Shown here: positions 23,277-26,468 of the stretch, one piece after another | How the letters are laid out: each line of letters starts with the position of its first letter | How positions within the stretch are numbered: position 1 is the stretch's first letter | From: QNYQ01 sp964542985 | GTDB lineage: Archaea; Thermoproteota; Thermoprotei_A; Sulfolobales; Pyrodictiaceae | DNA: 26,468 nt | Assembly (NCBI GenBank): GCA_964542985.1 | Contig: CAZIWH010000020.1 | Location: forward strand, 1-26,468 | Reading direction: 5' to 3' | Program-made: the position numbers and the translations under genes | The notes under the pieces: generated by a model | Databases searched by the model: none | Seen by the model: the letters and a program-made list of their open reading frames with translations, nothing else | What the model was told of the DNA's origin: nothing

Positions 23277-24050
23277 CTTCACCGGTATCGGCTGTAGGCC
23301 CTCCATGCTGGGCGCCTGGGGCGCGGGCTTGGCTGGGGCTGCGGGGGCCTCGTGGCGCTCCTCCTTCTTCTCCACGGGCTTTGCCGCATGCTTCTCTCTG
23401 CCTATCCTTATGCTGCCGCTCTCCAGGGCCTCTATCCTCGCCTTAGTGGTCTTGAGATCCTCTAGCTCCCTCATGTTGCTGTCCTTGGCGCTGCGGAGCC
23501 TCTCGACCGCGACCTTGTAGGCCTTGTCGCTTATCTCGTTGGCTATGTAGCTTATCTTGAGGCTGGCTATCGCCTTGTCTAGGCGGAGGTTGGCGTCCTC
23601 TATCTCGTGCATCCTCTGGGTTATCATAGCCTTGAGCTGCTTGGACTCCTTCTTCAGCTTCTCGAGGCTCGCGCTCAGCTTCCTGCTGAACTCGTGGTAG
23701 ATGTTGCCCGGTATCTCGCCCCTGCTGTACATCTCCTCGAGGCCCTTCATCCTGGCAAGTGCCCTCTTATAGCTGGCTATAACGTTGTTGGCGAGCCTCT
23801 TCCAGTCCGGGAGAGCCACTATCCGGCCATCATCGAGGACGACGGCGCCGCTGTCGAGGAACTCTATCTCTTTCCTCTCGTTCTCCACCACCAGCTTCAG
23901 CACGGTGCCGTCGACGTCACTCTCGAAGCTCACGAGCTGGCCGAGCACACGGCCGTAGGGATCGTAGACAGTCTCCCCCACGAGCTCCTGCACTGTCTCA
24001 ACCGTGAGATGCGGCCGGGGCATAGCCTGCGTCCACCGCTGCGGTATCAT
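23262..24050 (-). CDS. cdvA: Cell division protein CdvA
   Basis: 262 residues. It has a PRC-barrel-like N-terminus (14-80: VQELVGETVYDPYGRVLGQLVSFESDVDGTVLKLVVE), a long helical/coiled-coil middle (85-210), an acidic/basic Ala-Pro-rich linker (215-250) and a short C-terminal tail PIPVKLIEG (254-262). This is the order of crenarchaeal CdvA, which binds membrane and DNA at mid-cell and recruits the ESCRT-III protein CdvB through its C-terminal region. The ATG at 24050 lies 26 bases after the centre of a TATA box, so a leaderless mRNA is expected. cdvB and cdvC are not adjacent in this window. Confidence 0.88.
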   Translation of the reverse strand: MIPQRWTQAMPRPHLTVETVQELVGETVYDPYGRVLGQLVSFESDVDGTVLKLVVENERKEIEFLDSGAVVLDDGRIVALPDWKRLANNVIASYKRALARMKGLEEMYSRGEIPGNIYHEFSRKLSASLEKLKKESKQLKAMITQRMHEIEDANLRLDKAIASLKISYIANEISDKAYKVAVERLRSAKDSNMRELEDLKTTKARIEALESGSIRIGREKHAAKPVEKKEERHEAPAAPAKPAPQAPSMEGLQPIPVKLIEG

Positions 24051-24070
24051 TAGGAGAGGGGCATGGCACC

Positions 24071-24078
24071 GTATATAA
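24071..24078 (-). promoter_or_regulatory. TATA box of cdvA
   Basis: TTATATAC on the minus strand, the best archaeal TATA box in the window. Its centre is 25-26 bases upstream of the cdvA ATG, placing the transcript start on or next to the start codon (leaderless). Confidence 0.75.
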
Positions 24079-24090
24079 GGCCGGGGGGTG

Positions 24091-24405
24091 TTACCTCCAC
24101 CTCTCCATCTCGTCCCTCAGGGAGGCGTAGAGCCTCCCCAGCGCCCCGGCGTCGAGAACCGTGTGGCCGACGTAGGCGAGCCTCGTGGGCCAGCCAGGCG
24201 GCTGCTCCGCGAGCACGACGAGCAGCGCGGGCCTCCCCTTATCGTCCCGCAGCTCCACTAGGTAGAGGCCGTCGCCGCCGCGAAGGATCCTCGCCGACCC
24301 AGAGGCGCCCAGCGCGCGTCTGAGGTGCTCCCCGTCCACCTCCTCCAGGACGGAGGCGAGCCACATCCCTATCCTGGCTGCGGCCTCCTCCAGGCCCAGC
24401 CTCAA
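24091..24405 (-). CDS. Small hypothetical protein, second gene of an unrecognised pair
   Basis: 104 residues from TTG 24405, with GGGGGG upstream and the preceding gene's stop only 14 bases before. It has an N-terminal helix (GLEEAAARIGMWLASVLEEV), a beta part (GSARILRGGDGLYLVELRDDKGRPALLVVLAE) and a C-terminal helix (DAGALGRLYASLRDEMERWR). This looks like a small alpha/beta domain with no visible active-site motif. Family not recognised. It sits in one transcript with the 24420-25073 gene and just upstream of the cdvA promoter. Confidence 0.55.
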   Translation of the reverse strand: MRLGLEEAAARIGMWLASVLEEVDGEHLRRALGASGSARILRGGDGLYLVELRDDKGRPALLVVLAEQPPGWPTRLAYVGHTVLDAGALGRLYASLRDEMERWR

Positions 24406-24419
24406 TCCCGGCCGCCCCC

Positions 24420-25073
24420 CTACTGGTAGAAGAGCTGCTCCGTGTACGCTGGCGCGGGCCTCTCGGCGAGGCCAGTGATTATCTCGTGGAGGTGCCGGGC
24501 AGCCTCATCGCCGTGGAGCCTGGCGACTATTTCCTCTATGTCGCCGGGGTCCCTGTTCTCCCGGAGCCAGGCCTCGACGAGCCTCCTCGCGGAGAGGGCG
24601 GCGTGTTTCTTCACGTAGCCGAGCAGGTCCTCCGACACATCGCCCACGGCATCCACGAAGATGTTGTAGGCGTTGAAGAGGGTTGCTAGGATCCTGCCCA
24701 GCTCCTCGGGACCCGGGGCCGCAGCCGTCTCGACTGCAAAGGCGACGTTGTTGTCGAGGCCGCTGACCACGGGCTTTACTCCGGCCAGCAGGCTTCCCGT
24801 CTTCAACGCCTCACGGAGAACTATGACTGCCTCGTCACGATCCACGTAGAATACCTGGAACCCCGTCTCCACGCCCACCCTTACACCGCCGCCCGGCAGC
24901 TCCTCCAGGAAGAACGTGTTGAACGGGTAGGCGGGGGTGCCGAGCAGCACCCTCCCAGGCTCGGAGCCGGGGAGACGGAGAACCGGGAACCGCCGGCCCT
25001 CAACCACGACGCTACTGGGGGCCTCCACGGCAGCCACCAGCCACGCAGCCCCAGCAGCCGCCCACGGGGGCAT
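24420..25073 (-). CDS. Hypothetical protein, first gene of an unrecognised pair
   Basis: 217 residues from ATG 25073. A longer frame to 25286 is open, but its extra N-terminus is low-complexity and overlaps the divergent gene, so it is likely not used. Visible features are alternating strands in the first half (SVVVEGRRFPVLRLPG, RVLLGTPAYPFNTFF, VRVGVETGFQVFYVDRDEAVIVL), a mid NNVAFAVETAAAP, and helices at the C-terminus (SARRLVEAWLRENRDPGDIEEIV) ending LFYQ. No known motif. It is divergent from the DUF2797-like gene with about 70 bases between starts. Confidence 0.6.
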   Translation of the reverse strand: MPPWAAAGAAWLVAAVEAPSSVVVEGRRFPVLRLPGSEPGRVLLGTPAYPFNTFFLEELPGGGVRVGVETGFQVFYVDRDEAVIVLREALKTGSLLAGVKPVVSGLDNNVAFAVETAAAPGPEELGRILATLFNAYNIFVDAVGDVSEDLLGYVKKHAALSARRLVEAWLRENRDPGDIEEIVARLHGDEAARHLHEIITGLAERPAPAYTEQLFYQ

Positions 25074-25143
25074 AGGTTTACCGTTTATCCGGCCGGCGCC
25101 ACCGGGCCCCCAGAAAAGTCTCCGCTGCGGGGGCGGCTTGGCT

Positions 25144-26094
25144 GTGGCGCCGGTCATCCGTGCCGCACTCCTCCGTCTACGCGAGGAAGCTGTGGCTGAG
25201 GAGTGTGCGGCGGGCAGGGGGCTTGACGCCTGGCTCGGCGGAAGCAGCGGGGAGACATGTGTCCGCCTCCACGTGCTCCGCGCCACTGAGCTAGGGCTCC
25301 TGGTCCAGCATCCCCCCTCGGAGACGGTGGAGCAGCTGTGGAGCCCGGTGCTCCGCTTCCAGGGGCTCGGGGCACTGCTCTGCCGCTACCATGAGGGGCC
25401 CCGGGGGGAGCCATGGAGGCACCGGTACTGCACCAGGCCCGCGAGGACCAGGCAGGGCTACTGCCTCGCCCACTCCCGGTCCGGGAAGGCCCTCTACGAG
25501 CTATGCGCCCAGGGCGTGGACCGGGTCTGCGCCGAGGCGGAGAGGCTGCTCCGGGGCGAGACCTTCACCGTCTACATGCTGGACTACGGGGGCTCCAGGG
25601 CGAAGGCGGGGCTAACGCAGGACTGGAGGCTGCTCTGGAGGATAGCGGAGCAGCCCCACGTCTCCGCCGCCGTGGTCGCCAAGGGGCTCCCCCTGACAGA
25701 GGCCCGTAGACTAGAGAAGAGGCTGGGCCGCGCAGCCGCAGCCACCGAGGGAGCCCACGCGAGGCTAGAAGAGAGGCTCCGCTCCTCCACGGGCCTCGCC
25801 CCCCGGCTCAGCCCAGCGGAGAGAGCAAGGAGGCTCGCCTCCCTCCTGGCCACTAATGGGCTGCGGGGCCGCTTCGAGGCCTACACCGTGGAGCCCCGCG
25901 GGGGCTACGCTTGGCCCATCACCGCGCCGCGGAGGGAGCCGCGGCTCCTAGCCGGGAGGAGGCTGAGGCTACGCGACTACTGGGGCGGGCTGCTGCTCCT
26001 GGAGGACGTGGAGAAGGGGGAAAACCTGGCGGTGTGGAAGAGGAGCCTGGTGCACAGGCTGCTCGAGGATGGGGAGGCTAGGCCTCCGCGGTGA
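25144..26094 (+). CDS. DUF2797-like protein (zinc-finger plus GIY-YIG-like domain)
   Basis: 316 residues from GTG 25144 (TTG 25138 also possible; an in-frame start at 24937 would run through the divergent gene). It resembles archaeal DUF2797 proteins: CRYHEGPRGEPWRHRYCTRP then CLAH (80-110), giving a C/H cluster that could hold zinc, and VYMLDYGGSRAKAGLTQ (143-159), which resembles the first strand-turn-strand of a GIY-YIG-like fold with the catalytic tyrosine pattern changed. A helix region (LTEARRLEKRLGRAAAATEGAHARLEERL) follows. Biological role of the family is unknown; nucleic-acid binding is the usual guess. Tail-to-tail overlap of 17 bases with the zinc-ribbon gene. Confidence 0.65.
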   Translation: MAPVIRAALLRLREEAVAEECAAGRGLDAWLGGSSGETCVRLHVLRATELGLLVQHPPSETVEQLWSPVLRFQGLGALLCRYHEGPRGEPWRHRYCTRPARTRQGYCLAHSRSGKALYELCAQGVDRVCAEAERLLRGETFTVYMLDYGGSRAKAGLTQDWRLLWRIAEQPHVSAAVVAKGLPLTEARRLEKRLGRAAAATEGAHARLEERLRSSTGLAPRLSPAERARRLASLLATNGLRGRFEAYTVEPRGGYAWPITAPRREPRLLAGRRLRLRDYWGGLLLLEDVEKGENLAVWKRSLVHRLLEDGEARPPR

Positions 26095-26440
26095 CCACTG
26101 AGGGCCCGGCGCCGATGAGGCCGGGCGCCGTGGGCACGGTGGCCCTTCTCCTCGCCACCTTCAGCCTGAGCTCGTCCAGGTACTTCTCTATGCTCGCGAA
26201 CCTTATCCCCATGGTTCTCCTTGCCTCCTCTAGGACTGCTAGCAGCTCCTCTGGGCCGTCTGGCTTGACGACTATGTCGTTCAGCGTGGGGGGCTCTAGC
26301 CTGTGGCCGCACCTGGGGCAGGCGCCGCCGTAGATGCTTATCAGCTCCGAGGGCGTGGGGACGCCGTAGCTGCTCTGCCCGACCTTCACGAACACGTGGA
26401 GTATGAATCCGCAGTGCTTGCACCTGTACACCACGGGCAA
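26078..26440 (-). CDS. Zinc-ribbon protein, crenarchaeal conserved type
   Basis: 120 residues from TTG 26440 (GTG 26434 or GTG 26431 are alternatives). Two CxxC knuckles, C7-x-x-C10 (YRCKHCGFILHVF) and C41-x-x-C44 (GGACPRCGHRL), form one zinc ribbon, with SYGVPTPSELISIYGG between. The rest is a helix (GPEELLAVLEEARRTMGIRFASIEKYLDELRLKVARR) and a loose tail. I recall this N-terminal pattern as common in Crenarchaeota, but without an assigned function. It may be a small nucleic-acid or protein-binding factor. Its upstream region runs to the right edge of the window. Confidence 0.7.
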   Translation of the reverse strand: MPVVYRCKHCGFILHVFVKVGQSSYGVPTPSELISIYGGACPRCGHRLEPPTLNDIVVKPDGPEELLAVLEEARRTMGIRFASIEKYLDELRLKVARRRATVPTAPGLIGAGPSVVTAEA

Positions 26441-26468
26441 GGCCGGGAAGACACCCGGGGGTCAGTGA

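Overview
The window looks like chromosome of a GC-rich hyperthermophilic crenarchaeote, most likely of the Desulfurococcales (a Pyrodictiaceae-type genome is my inference). The support is a CdvA cell-division gene of the crenarchaeal ESCRT system, a NurA nuclease, archaeal-type PyrH, PanB and PanE, an archaeal ATPase_2 gene, a VapBC pair with an AbrB-type antitoxin, TATA boxes about 26 bases upstream of inferred transcript starts, GGGGAGG/GGTGA ribosome-binding sites, many GTG and TTG starts, and heavy use of AGG and ATA codons. No rRNA, tRNA, CRISPR array or insertion sequence was found. There is a 10-N assembly gap at 3258-3267.

Layout. 1-3032 (minus): pyrH, a PduO-like cobalamin adenosyltransferase-type gene, then a partial membrane oxidoreductase with a signal peptide, one c-type heme motif, a cytochrome-b-like membrane domain and an HdrD-like 4Fe-4S domain. 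3033-3511: an AT-rich non-coding stretch with an imperfect ~115-base repeat on both sides of the gap, followed by a winged-helix regulator. 4204-9209: an enolase-superfamily dipeptide epimerase divergent from hyuA-hyuB. 9193-11777: NurA, convergent with an ATPase_2-family AAA protein that has a palindrome just upstream of its start. 11918-13126: a flavodiiron protein. 13229-15386 (minus): an OLD/RecF-like ATPase plus a cysteine-rich TOPRIM protein, a probable defence pair. 15477-18456 (minus): panE-panB behind an unrecognised gene. 18577-19175: two small plus-strand genes, one a 48-residue membrane protein. 19172-22425 (minus): vapB-vapC-aroA-aroC. 22539-23276: an HEXXH protein. 23262-24050: cdvA with a clear leaderless promoter. 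24091-26440: two unrecognised genes, a DUF2797-like protein and a zinc-ribbon protein.

How the genes work together. The core is biosynthetic: UMP kinase, two shikimate-pathway enzymes, and two steps of pantoate (CoA) synthesis. A peptide or cyclic-amide salvage module (epimerase plus HyuAB), oxygen/NO detoxification (flavodiiron protein), DNA processing (NurA) and cell division (CdvA) are added. Gene packing is extremely tight: five of the six convergent gene pairs overlap at their stop codons, three by only 4 bases. The single convergent pair with a real spacer borders the ATPase/TOPRIM pair, which also looks less GC-rich than its surroundings. This makes that pair the best candidate for an acquired accessory system in the window.
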